64,000 nt of DNA, from contig NZ_JYIJ01000017.1 of assembly GCF_001543895.1 (NCBI RefSeq), positions 62,001 to 126,000 of the forward strand. The letters are read 5' to 3'. The position numbers and the translations under genes were made by a program. Below are positions 33,049 through 40,952 of the stretch, in pieces. This stretch comes from Carbonactinospora thermoautotrophica. GTDB taxonomy: Bacteria > Actinomycetota > Actinomycetes > Streptomycetales > Carbonactinosporaceae. The first letter of the stretch is position 1; every line of letters begins with the position of its first letter. Under the pieces are notes generated by a model. The model ran no database searches and was not told the DNA's origin. It saw only the letters and a list, made by a program, of their open reading frames with translations.

Positions 33049-34206
33049 TCAGGTCGCGGTGGCGAAGCTGGCGAAGGGCACCGCCAGCGGCTCCTCCGGG
33101 GGGTCGCCGCCGGGGTGCCGCCACAGGCCGCGCTCGCGCAGAATCGGCAGGACGCCCTCGCCGAACCAGTACGCCTCCTCCAGGTGTGGATAGCCGGACA
33201 GGATGAACTCGCTGATGCCGAGGTTCGCGTACTCGATGATCCGCTCGGCGACCTCGGTGTGGCTGCCGACCAGCGCGGTCCCGGCCCCGCCGCGGACCAG
33301 GCCCACGCCGGCCCACAGGTTCGGGTACACCTCCAGGTTCGCGGGGGAGCCGTTGTGCAGGGCGAGCATGCGGCGTTGGCCTTCCGACTCGCTGCGACGC
33401 AGCGCGGCCTGGATGCGCTCGACGACGGCCGGGTCCAGCGCGTCGAGCAGGCGTCGCGCTTCCGCCCAGGCCTGCTCGACGGTGTCCCGGGTGATGACGT
33501 GCAGCCGGATGCCGAACCGCAGGGTGCGGCCCTGGGCCGCGGCGAGGCCGCGGATCCAGGCGAGCTTCTCGGCCACCTGAGGAGGCGGCTCCCCCCAGGT
33601 GAGGTACACGTCGGCGTACCGGGCGGCGACGTCGCCGGCCGCCGCCGAGGAGCCGCCGAAGTACACCACGGGCACCGGGTCGGGCACGCGGGCCAGGCGG
33701 GCGCCCTCCACGCGCACGTGCCGTCCGCTGAAGTCGACCTGCTCCCCCCGCCACAGTGCGCGCACGACGTGCAGGAACTCCCCTGTCTGCGCGTATCGGG
33801 CGGCCTTGTCCAGGAAGTCGCCGTACATGCGCTGCTCGTGCGCCTCCCCACCGGTGACGACGTTGAGCAGCAGCCGCCCCGGGGCGTGGCGCTGGAACGT
33901 CGCGGCCATCTGGGCGGCGAGCGTCGGCGACACCAGCCCCGGGCGGAACGCGACCAGGAACCGCAGCCGCTCGGTCACCTGCGCCAGCATCGCCGTAGTC
34001 AGCCAGGCGTCCTCGCACCAGGCGCCGGTGGGCGTGAGCACCGCGTCGAACCCGAGCTGCTCGGCGCTGCGGGCGATCTGCCCGAGATAGGCCAGCGTGG
34101 CCGGGCGGATGCCGCCCGCGGTGCCGGTGGGCGCTCCGTGACCGCCGCCGACGATGTGCCGGCTGTCTCCGTAGGTGGGCAGGAACCAGTGGAACGTGAG
34201 GGTCAT
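33049..34206 (-). CDS. ssuD: Alkanesulfonate monooxygenase (SsuD-like)
   Basis: The 385-residue LLM flavoprotein has HWFLPTYGDSRHIVGG at the N-terminus, RFLVAFRPGLVSPTLAAQMAATFQ, LLLNVVTGGEAHEQRMYGDF and VYFGGSSAAAGDVAARYADV, as in FMNH2-dependent alkanesulfonate monooxygenase. It oxidises an alkanesulfonate to aldehyde and sulfite with reduced FMN from SsuE. It is the last gene of the SfnG-led operon. With SfnG making methanesulfinate from dimethyl sulfone, SsuD would release sulfite from the resulting methanesulfonate. Confidence 0.93.
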   Translation of the reverse strand: MTLTFHWFLPTYGDSRHIVGGGHGAPTGTAGGIRPATLAYLGQIARSAEQLGFDAVLTPTGAWCEDAWLTTAMLAQVTERLRFLVAFRPGLVSPTLAAQMAATFQRHAPGRLLLNVVTGGEAHEQRMYGDFLDKAARYAQTGEFLHVVRALWRGEQVDFSGRHVRVEGARLARVPDPVPVVYFGGSSAAAGDVAARYADVYLTWGEPPPQVAEKLAWIRGLAAAQGRTLRFGIRLHVITRDTVEQAWAEARRLLDALDPAVVERIQAALRRSESEGQRRMLALHNGSPANLEVYPNLWAGVGLVRGGAGTALVGSHTEVAERIIEYANLGISEFILSGYPHLEEAYWFGEGVLPILRERGLWRHPGGDPPEEPLAVPFASFATAT

Positions 34207-34233
34207 GCACAGGCCTTTCAGCGGATCGTCGGG

Positions 34234-34803
34234 TCAGGAGACCCGGGCGAGCGGGGTGTCCGGGACGGCGTTGCGCAGCGCGGCGAGGAACCCGTCGACG
34301 ACCTCGGACAGGGCGGCCTCGGCCTGGGGGTCGATCACGACGCGCTCGCGGCCCGTCTCGTCCACCGCGACGGTGATCAGCTGGTCGAGCAGGAAGTAAC
34401 CCTGCACCACGTGCCGGGCGCCGAGCGAGGTCAGCACCGGGCGCAGGGCGTAGTCGATGGCGAGCACGTGCGCGGTGGTGCCGCCGGTGGCGAGCGGCAG
34501 CACGACCTTGCCGGCGAGCGCGTACTGCGGCAGCAGGTCCAGGGCCGCCTTGAGCAGGCCGGTGTACGCCGCCTTGTACACCGGCGAAGCGACGACCAGA
34601 CCGTCGGCGTCGTCCACCGCCGCGACCAGTTCGGCGATGGCGGGGTGTGCGGTGTCGGCGGCCAGCAGCGGGCCGGGCGGCAGGTCGCGCGCCGAGATCG
34701 TGCGGACGGTGTGCCCGGCAAGACGCGCCGCGACGTGATCGAGGACCCGCCGGGTGCGGGACGAGGCGGACGGGCTACCGGAGAGCAGGAGGATACGTGC
34801 CAT
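34234..34803 (-). CDS. ssuE: NADPH-dependent FMN reductase (SsuE/MsuE-like)
   Basis: The 189-residue flavodoxin-like protein begins ILLLSGSPSASSRTRRVLDH, has ADGLVVASPVYKAAYTGLLKAALD in the middle and PLATGGTTAHVLAIDYALRPVL after it. It supplies reduced FMN to the two-component monooxygenases of this operon (SsuD, SfnG and the acyl-CoA dehydrogenase-like enzymes). It is 27 nt before ssuD and 24 nt after sfnB. Confidence 0.92.
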   Translation of the reverse strand: MARILLLSGSPSASSRTRRVLDHVAARLAGHTVRTISARDLPPGPLLAADTAHPAIAELVAAVDDADGLVVASPVYKAAYTGLLKAALDLLPQYALAGKVVLPLATGGTTAHVLAIDYALRPVLTSLGARHVVQGYFLLDQLITVAVDETGRERVVIDPQAEAALSEVVDGFLAALRNAVPDTPLARVS

Positions 34804-34827
34804 CGATGTTCCCCTAAGTAGACAGCG

Positions 34828-36054
34828 TCACAGCAGGCCGTGACGGGGCGGACGGGTGCCGTTGAGCACGTAGCGGCCGATGTGCTGCACCTTCCAGCGG
34901 ACCGGGTCGTGCAGGGTGTGGGTGCGCGCGTTGCGCCAGTGCCGGTGCAGGTTCAGCCCGTCGAGGCTGGAGCGGGTGCCGGACACCTCGAACACGGCGC
35001 TGCCCAGCTCGACGGCGACCGGATCGACGAACGCCTTGGCCGTCGCCACCGCGATCGAGGCGGCCGCGGCGGAGTCGTCGGTGAGGTGCTCCCGGGCGGC
35101 GTCCACGGCGCGGGCCGCCTCCGCGAGCAGGGCTTCTGCCGCGCGCACCCGGATCGCCAGTTCGCCGAACCGCTGGATGACCAGGGGATCCTCGGCGGCC
35201 GTCTGGCACCCGCTCTCGAACCAGGGCCGGCTGCGCGTGCGGACGAACTCCGCCGCGTCCTGCAGCGCCGCGCGCGCGATGCCGGTGTCGATGGCGGCGT
35301 GCAGGATCTGGGCGAGCGCGCCGTGCAGTTGCGGGCGGGTGAACGTCAGGTGGTGCGGTACCACGTGCGCGGCCGGCACGCGGACCTCGTCCAGGCGTAC
35401 CGTGCCGCTGGCGGTCGTCCGCTGGCCCATCCCCTCCCAGTCGTCGAGCACGCTGACGCCGGGCGCGTCCGCCGGGACGTACGCGACGTACAGGTTCTCG
35501 TCCTCCCCACGGGCGAGCACCGGGATCCAGTCGGCGAACAGAGCGCCCGTGCAGTAGTGCTTGAGGCCCGACAGGACGTACCCGCCCGCGCCGTCGGCGA
35601 CCAGCCGGGTGCGGATGTCCTGCACGTGCCGGGTGCCGGCCTCCGACTGGGCGTTGCCGAACCGCCGGCCGGCGAGCACCTCGGCGAAGAAGAACGCCTG
35701 CTGTTCCGGCGTGCCCTGCTCGCGCAGCACGTTGACGTAGACGAAGTGGCTCTGCGGGATCTGCGCGATGTTCGGATCGGCCACCGCGAGCAGGCGGAAC
35801 ACCTCGGTCACCGTGGCGGTGGACACGTCGGCGCCGCCGTGCTCGCGGGGGACGGTGATGCCGAGCAGGCCGCTGGCCGAGAGCCGGTCCAGTTCGGCGC
35901 GTGGCAACCGCCGCTCGGCGTCGCGGGCGCCCGCGTCCGGGGCGAACTCGGCGGCGAGCGCCCGGGCGACGTCGAGGGCTTCGGCGTCGCTGGTGATGAC
36001 GTAGGCGAGGCGACGTCCGGCGCCCGGTGCGGATAGGACGGTCACGATCGGCAT
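34828..36054 (-). CDS. sfnB: SfnB family sulfur acquisition oxidoreductase
   Basis: The 408-residue acyl-CoA dehydrogenase-fold flavoprotein has the SfnB pattern: ERRLPRAELDRLSASGLLGI, PNIAQIPQSHFVYVNVLREQ, RRFGNAQSEAGTRHV and the C-terminal SGTRSSLDGLNLHRHWRNAR. SfnB family members take part in use of dimethyl sulfone or other organosulfur compounds, using reduced flavin rather than acyl-CoA. Fifty-seven nt separate it from the DszC-like gene. Confidence 0.9.
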   Translation of the reverse strand: MPIVTVLSAPGAGRRLAYVITSDAEALDVARALAAEFAPDAGARDAERRLPRAELDRLSASGLLGITVPREHGGADVSTATVTEVFRLLAVADPNIAQIPQSHFVYVNVLREQGTPEQQAFFFAEVLAGRRFGNAQSEAGTRHVQDIRTRLVADGAGGYVLSGLKHYCTGALFADWIPVLARGEDENLYVAYVPADAPGVSVLDDWEGMGQRTTASGTVRLDEVRVPAAHVVPHHLTFTRPQLHGALAQILHAAIDTGIARAALQDAAEFVRTRSRPWFESGCQTAAEDPLVIQRFGELAIRVRAAEALLAEAARAVDAAREHLTDDSAAAASIAVATAKAFVDPVAVELGSAVFEVSGTRSSLDGLNLHRHWRNARTHTLHDPVRWKVQHIGRYVLNGTRPPRHGLL

Positions 36055-36111
36055 CCTCCCGGAAGCTGCGGGAAGCCCGGGTGGGCCCGCCCGGGCCCAC
36101 CCGGGGATCGG

Positions 36112-37329
36112 TCAGGAGTACCAGGTCGGTTGCGGGATCTCGTCGCGCAGCACGTACACCCCGAGCTCGCGCAGCTTGTACGCGACCGGGTCGTGCAGGG
36201 TGTGGGTGCGCACGTTGCGCCAGAACCGGTCCAGTCCCAGGGCCGAGGCGGTGGACCGCGCACCGGTCACCTCGAAGATGCGGCTGGTCACGTCGAGGGC
36301 GACCCGGGTGGAGCGGATCTTCGCGGCGGCGATCAGGACGGCGACCTCGCCGCGGCGCCGCTCGGTGAGCGCGTCGGGATCGTCGTGGACGCGCTGGATC
36401 TCCTCCCCCGCCTTGTCGACCAGCGCCTCCAGCGCGTACAGCTCCGAGGCCAGGTCGCCGTAGGTGGCGAGGATGTACGGGTCGTCCAGCGGGTCGTCGG
36501 TCACCCCGTGCAGCCAGGCGCGCGTCTTGGTGCGGGTGTAGGCGACCGCGGTCTGCAGGGCGCCCTGGGCGATGCCGAGGTAGAGGTTGACGAAGACGAG
36601 CTGGATGGCCGGCGTGGTGAGGGTGTTGTAGACGCGCGGCTGGAACTTCTTGTCGACGTAGCCGAGCGCGTTCTTCCACTCCGCGCGCACGTCGTGCAGC
36701 TCGACGCTGCCGCTCTCGCTCAGCCGCTGACCGATGTTGTCCCAGTCGCTGTTGCGCACCACGCCCGGGGAGTCTGACGGCACGATCGCGAACACGTGGT
36801 CCTCGGTGCCCTCCAGCACGCCTTCGAGCACTATGACGTCGGTGACCCGCCCGCCGGTGGAGAAGGACTTGCGCCCGTTGAACACCAGGTGGTCGCCGGC
36901 GTCGCGGACGACGAGGTCGTCGTCGCGCGGGTTCACCGCACCGCCGAACAGCCACTGCTCGCGCGCTGCCTCGGCCTCCAGCCGCTCCCACTGCTCGCGC
37001 GTGCCCCAGAACCTGGGCAGCCAGTTCCACAGGTAGTGGTAGCCCAGGAGCTGGCCGATCGAGCCGTCGGCCTTGGCGATCTCACGGGTGACCCGGTAGG
37101 CCGTCACCCAGTCCGCTCCCCCGCCGCCGTGCTCCGGCGGGCCGAGCAGGGTGACCAGGCCGGACCGCTTGAGCAGGGCGACCTCGGCGAACGGCGCCTC
37201 GTTCGCCTGATCCCGCTGGACCGCGTCGCTGGCCAGCACGGCCGCCACCTCCTCGGCGCGGCGCACCCAGCCCTCGGGCGTGTCAGGCCTCGACGCGGTC
37301 TCCCAGGACCGGTCAGTGGTGATGGTCAC
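36112..37329 (-). CDS. DszC-like flavin-dependent monooxygenase (acyl-CoA dehydrogenase fold)
   Basis: The 405-residue protein resembles dibenzothiophene monooxygenase DszC and related sulfur-compound monooxygenases: RSGLVTLLGPPEHGGGGADW, DGSIGQLLGYHYLWNWLPRF, NGRKSFSTGGRVTDVIVLEG and TGARSTASALGLDRFWRNVR. Such enzymes oxidise thiophene or sulfide sulfur with FMNH2. The GTG at 37329 has AGGAGAGG upstream. It is 39 nt after sfnG. It shares the HTLHDP ending region with the SfnB protein next to it, so the two are diverged paralogues. Confidence 0.9.
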   Translation of the reverse strand: MTITTDRSWETASRPDTPEGWVRRAEEVAAVLASDAVQRDQANEAPFAEVALLKRSGLVTLLGPPEHGGGGADWVTAYRVTREIAKADGSIGQLLGYHYLWNWLPRFWGTREQWERLEAEAAREQWLFGGAVNPRDDDLVVRDAGDHLVFNGRKSFSTGGRVTDVIVLEGVLEGTEDHVFAIVPSDSPGVVRNSDWDNIGQRLSESGSVELHDVRAEWKNALGYVDKKFQPRVYNTLTTPAIQLVFVNLYLGIAQGALQTAVAYTRTKTRAWLHGVTDDPLDDPYILATYGDLASELYALEALVDKAGEEIQRVHDDPDALTERRRGEVAVLIAAAKIRSTRVALDVTSRIFEVTGARSTASALGLDRFWRNVRTHTLHDPVAYKLRELGVYVLRDEIPQPTWYS

Positions 37330-37368
37330 GACCTCTCCTTCCGTGACGTGTAAGGGTCAGGAGGACAC

Positions 37369-38481
37369 TCAGGAGGACACGGAAGCCACCGCGGGCCGGT
37401 TGGCGGCCTCGAGTTCGCGCACGATCGGCAGGACCCGCTTGCCGAAGTACTCGACGTCCTCCAGGTAGTGCAGGAAGCCGAGCAGCATCAGGTTCACGCC
37501 GAGCTTCTTGTACTCGACGATCCGCGTGGCCACCTGCTCCGGCGTGCCGATCAGCCCGGTGCGGAACCCGTCGTTGTACTGGACGAGGTCGGCGAACTCG
37601 GAGTCCTGCCACATGCCCTTGCCGTCCGACGTGGACCGGCCGGCCTGCCGCACCGCCTCGCCGAAGTCGTTCACCGCCTGGACGTCAGCCTTGGCGATGA
37701 TCTCGCGCAGCGTCTCACGGGCCTCGGCCTCGGTGTCCCGGGCGATGACGAACCCGTTGAGCCCGAAGCGCACGCGCCGCCCGTGCGCGGCCGCGACGGT
37801 CGAGACCTGCTCGACCTGCTCACGGACGCCCTCGAAGCTGTTGCCGTTCATGAAGTACCAGTCGGACACCCGGCCGGCCATCCGCCGCGCGGCGGTGGAG
37901 TTACCGCCCTGGAAGATCTCCGGGTGCGGCCGCTGCACCGGCTTGGGCTTCAGGCTGAAGCCGCGGATGCGGTAGAAGTCGCCGGCCAGCTCGGCGCTGT
38001 CCTCGGTCCAGATCGCGCGCAGCGCGCGGATGAACTCCTCCGCCCGGCGGTACCGCTCGTCGTGCTCCAGCCACGGCTCGCCCAGCGCGGTGAACTCGCC
38101 TTTGAACCAGCCGCTCACCACGTTGACCGCGAACCGGCCGCCGGACAGGTGGTCGACGGTGGCGCCTAGCTTGGCCAGCACCCCCGGGTGCCACAGGCCG
38201 GGGTGCACCGCGGCGATCACCTTCAGCCGCTTCGTCGCGAGCAGCAAGGCCAGGCTGAAGCTGGTCGACTCGTGCTGGTACTCCGCGCCGTAGCTGGCGG
38301 TGTAGCGGACCTGGGCCAACGCGTACTCGAAGCCGCTGTTCTCGGCGAGCACGGCCAGGCGCTTGTTGTAGTCGTAACTCCAGTCGGTGCGCTGCTCGAT
38401 CTTGCTGACCACGAGCCCGCCACTGACGTTCGGGACCCAGTACGCGAATTTCAACGGTTCCGGATCGGCGAATCGAGACAC
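37369..38481 (-). CDS. sfnG: Dimethyl sulfone monooxygenase SfnG
   Basis: The protein is 370 residues from GTG 38481, which has GGGGAG upstream; an earlier ATG at 38556 adds 25 residues not seen in SfnG. The N-terminal FAYWVPNVSGGLVVSKIEQR is diagnostic of SfnG, followed by AVNVVSGWFKGEFTALGEPW, HDERYRRAEEFIRALRAIW and EIFQGGNSTAARRMAGRVSD. SfnG converts dimethyl sulfone to methanesulfinate with FMNH2 and O2. It is first in an operon of five genes behind the leader peptide at 38780-38857. Confidence 0.94.
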   Translation of the reverse strand: MSRFADPEPLKFAYWVPNVSGGLVVSKIEQRTDWSYDYNKRLAVLAENSGFEYALAQVRYTASYGAEYQHESTSFSLALLLATKRLKVIAAVHPGLWHPGVLAKLGATVDHLSGGRFAVNVVSGWFKGEFTALGEPWLEHDERYRRAEEFIRALRAIWTEDSAELAGDFYRIRGFSLKPKPVQRPHPEIFQGGNSTAARRMAGRVSDWYFMNGNSFEGVREQVEQVSTVAAAHGRRVRFGLNGFVIARDTEAEARETLREIIAKADVQAVNDFGEAVRQAGRSTSDGKGMWQDSEFADLVQYNDGFRTGLIGTPEQVATRIVEYKKLGVNLMLLGFLHYLEDVEYFGKRVLPIVRELEAANRPAVASVSS

Positions 38482-38779
38482 ACTGATCTCCCCGAGCAAG
38501 ACCGGCACCCAGATGTGCCGCGGATAACAGGACACGCGCGAAAACCGGAGAAACAACCGCCCCGAAATCCGGAAAAGAGACGGATCTCAGCGTGCGGAAC
38601 TACCGGAAAATCGACACGCGAGACGACAGGAACCAGAACTCGAGAAAGCCTTCCGGCTCTCGACCGAGTCGGCAGTGAACGCTGGTCACACCGTCGATGG
38701 CAAAGCTACGCTCACGGACGGCGTCCCGATACGGAACGGGGAAAAGGTGACCAGCGGAACACGCGAGCGGGGCGGATGC
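38482..38779 (-). other. Untranslated region between leader and sfnG
   Basis: About 300 nt separate the leader stop codon from the sfnG start. No gene is supported. This is where an attenuator or anti-attenuator structure would be expected if the leader works by ribosome stalling; I see no clear U-tract terminator. Confidence 0.4.
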
Positions 38780-38857
38780 TCACAGACAACAGGCCTGCGC
38801 CACGACGCGCACGAAGTCCACGTAGCGCCGGGAGGTAAGAAGGGGCGAGATCGCCAT
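38780..38857 (-). CDS. Cys leader peptide (LTSRRYVDFVR type)
   Basis: ATG 38857 opens 25 codons: PLLTSRRYVDFVR, then AQACCL and TGA at 38780-38782. The usual H of HVD is Y here, and the two Cys codons are adjacent just before the end. It lies before the sfnG operon. The -10 box ends only 6 nt upstream of the ATG, so the mRNA is probably leaderless. Confidence 0.78.
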   Translation of the reverse strand: MAISPLLTSRRYVDFVRVVAQACCL

Positions 38858-38863
38858 GGCTCG

Positions 38864-38893
38864 ATAAAACCACGGAATAGAAACCGCTGTCAA
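38864..38893 (-). promoter_or_regulatory. Promoter of the sfnG operon
   Basis: On the minus strand TTGACA (38888-38893), an 18-nt spacer, TTTTAT (38864-38869), then 6 nt to the leader ATG. This is the best promoter seen among the leaders. Confidence 0.65.
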
Positions 38894-39193
38894 CGGGAGA
38901 ACCGGATCTTTTCCGGCCAGCATCCCCTACGGCGACCTGGGTCCGATTCGCCGGGCGGGGCCGCCGCGGGAGACCCGTGGAATGCCTGGAAAGCCGGCCG
39001 GCTTGCATTTCGCCGAATGAGGCGGGCGTGGCATCACCTCGGCGGCGTCATCTCGACGGCATCGCTCAAGCGATCAGGCGGCTGCGGGGCCGGGGCGACC
39101 CCGGCGCCGGCGTGCCGGGGCTCGCGGCAGGGGTGCTACCGGGCTTCTGGTGTAATTGGCTACCTGTACCGAACCCGCCGCGAACAGGACATC

Positions 39194-39391
39194 ATGAGCA
39201 TTCGTAAGTGCACGATCTGCCGTAGCTACTACGACGACGGGCGGGGGCATCCCTGCCCCGGCCTGCGCACAGTCGACTGGGTCCGGTTCCTGCGTTCGCT
39301 GCGGGACTGGATGGCGAACGACAACAACGCCCGCTTCGAGGCCTACTACGCGCGCTGGCGCGAGGGGCGCCGAGGGGAACAGGCCGCGTGA
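39194..39391 (+). CDS. Small CxxC protein, unknown function
   Basis: ATG 39194 opens a 65-residue protein starting MSIRKCTICRSYYDDGRG, with Cys 6 and 9 and a third Cys in HPCPG, suggesting a zinc site. The rest is aromatic and charged: WVRFLRSLRDWMANDN, FEAYYARWREG. The frame has strong third-position G/C bias. I do not recognise a family. It is convergent with the alpha/beta hydrolase gene and divergent from the sfnG leader. Confidence 0.6.
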   Translation: MSIRKCTICRSYYDDGRGHPCPGLRTVDWVRFLRSLRDWMANDNNARFEAYYARWREGRRGEQAA

Positions 39392-39433
39392 CGGTGCGGC
39401 GGCCGCTCGGGCCGCCGCACGTCGGGACACCGT

Positions 39434-40297
39434 TCAGGACACACGCGCCCGCATCCGGTTCTCGATGCGCTCCAGCGCATCCTGCAGGTACCGCTTGAAG
39501 ACCGGATAGTTCTCGCTCATCGGGAAGTGGCCGATGCCCTCCATCTCGATGAACTCCGCGCCCTTGATCTGCGACGCCGTGCGCCGGCCGTCCTCGGGCG
39601 TGGTCAGGTAGTCGTACTCACCAGTGAGCATGACCACCGGGCACCGCTCGCCGTCGATCTCCCCGAGCCGGTCCCGCAGGTCGTGGTCGACGGAGTAGAA
39701 GTACAGGTCGCCGCGGAAGGCCTCCGACCCCTGCGTGTAGTAGAACCAGGTCAGCCAGCGGTCCCGCTCCGGCGACTGCGGGGCCATCAGATCCCAGACC
39801 CCGCTCGCGCACACCTGGGCCGCGTTGACCTGCGGGTGCTGCCACCAGTCAAGGAAGAACCCCGGGGAGTAGCCGGAGGCCTCGACCGGGATCACGGCGG
39901 CGAAGCGGTCCGGGTAGCGCAGGGCGAGCTGCAACGCGACGTTCCCGCCGAACGACGAGCCCATGAAGACCGGCTGATCCAGTTCGAGAGCGTCGCAGAA
40001 GGCGACGATGAAGTCGGTGTAGAAGTCGGCGGTGAGCAGGTACTCCTCCTTCCACCACTCCTTGTTGAGCGGCGGGTCCGACTTGCCGTGCCGGGCGAGG
40101 TCGTAGGCGATGACGCGATAGCGGCTGGTGATGTCCTCGTCCTCGAGCAGGTCACGCCACTGGTGGTTGTGGCACCCGGCGGTGTGCTGGCAGACGAGCG
40201 GCCGGCCGGTCCCGTTCTCCAGGAAGAAGACCTTGTACTCGCCCCCCTGGACGTCGATCGTCACGTAGTGCCCGGTGACCGGGGAAATCCGTGCCAT
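39434..40297 (-). CDS. Alpha/beta hydrolase
   Basis: The 287-residue protein has an alpha/beta hydrolase fold: oxyanion region CQHTAGCHNHQW, YDLARHGKS, nucleophile elbow MGSSFGGNVALQLALRYP, acid LTGEYDYLTTPEDG and catalytic His in IEMEGIGHFPMSEN. There is no signal peptide. It is 28 nt downstream of the SCP2-like gene, and the two are likely co-transcribed. The C-C bond hydrolase and esterase branches look alike here, so the substrate is not known. Confidence 0.85.
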   Translation of the reverse strand: MARISPVTGHYVTIDVQGGEYKVFFLENGTGRPLVCQHTAGCHNHQWRDLLEDEDITSRYRVIAYDLARHGKSDPPLNKEWWKEEYLLTADFYTDFIVAFCDALELDQPVFMGSSFGGNVALQLALRYPDRFAAVIPVEASGYSPGFFLDWWQHPQVNAAQVCASGVWDLMAPQSPERDRWLTWFYYTQGSEAFRGDLYFYSVDHDLRDRLGEIDGERCPVVMLTGEYDYLTTPEDGRRTASQIKGAEFIEMEGIGHFPMSENYPVFKRYLQDALERIENRMRARVS

Positions 40298-40325
40298 CTC
40301 TGGCTCCTATCCCTGTCGACGCCCG

Positions 40326-40730
40326 CTACGCCGGGGCTCCGGTCTTGCGCAGGAGTTCCAGGTGGCGGACGACGCAGCGCAGATTCTGCATGAGCACCAG
40401 CAGGTCACCCTCGAGCCGCATGTCCTTCTGGAACGACGCGGCGAAGATGCCGTGGTACATCGGCTCCGGGGTCTCCTGGCTGAACTTGCGCCAGGTGTCC
40501 GCGCTCGCCCGGATCGCGAACTGGTAGCGCTCGTCCAGCGGGCCGGGGTCGACCACGATGTCCTCGACCTTGCCCCGGTGGACGCGGACGAGATACCGGT
40601 GTTCCCCGGTGTCGATCATGAAGGAACACGTGTAGTACTTGCCGTGTGCCCGGAGCTCGGGATCCTCGTCGGAGACCCTGCGGAACTTCTCGGCCCAGCG
40701 GTTCGCGGTCTTCTCCGCGGCAACGGTCAT
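40326..40730 (-). CDS. SCP2 sterol-binding-like domain protein
   Basis: ATG 40730, preceded by GAGGAGG, gives 134 residues. The sequence pattern CSFMIDTGEHRYLVRVHRGKVEDIVVDPGP, FAIRASADTWRKFSQ and MRLEGDLLVLMQNLRCVVRH matches small single-domain SCP2-type lipid-binding proteins. These bind acyl or polyketide-like ligands. The next gene encodes an alpha/beta hydrolase, so the pair may handle a hydrophobic ester or amide. Confidence 0.7.
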   Translation of the reverse strand: MTVAAEKTANRWAEKFRRVSDEDPELRAHGKYYTCSFMIDTGEHRYLVRVHRGKVEDIVVDPGPLDERYQFAIRASADTWRKFSQETPEPMYHGIFAASFQKDMRLEGDLLVLMQNLRCVVRHLELLRKTGAPA

Positions 40731-40859
40731 GACGCCTCCTCGTGGCGCACTCATGGCGGACTCGGCGACAGGCGCGTGGGCGAAGGGTGAGCTCCGGAAT
40801 ACGCCGACCCGCTCCGTCCCGCCTGCGCGGCGGCCGGCTGATGCGCGTGGGAATCATCC

Positions 40860-40920
40860 GGATAGGTACTAATACCCAACGTTATTACTGAATTTTGATC
40901 ATTTGAAGGGTTATTGGGCG
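40860..40920. promoter_or_regulatory. AT-rich island upstream of the SCP2/hydrolase operon
   Basis: The stretch from about 40865 to 40914 is over two-thirds A+T in otherwise very GC-rich DNA and includes the palindrome TGATCA. It lies between the end of the sigma factor gene and the SCP2-like gene. It is most likely promoter and operator DNA for the SCP2/hydrolase operon. Confidence 0.45.
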
Positions 40921-40952
40921 GACTAGAGCGGTTGGCGTCGCACGGACCGGGG

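Noticed and set aside
13755-38893. Mobile element or genomic island borders
   Set aside because: No transposase, integrase, terminal repeats or tRNA-targeted attachment duplication were seen; tRNA-Cys is internal and complete.
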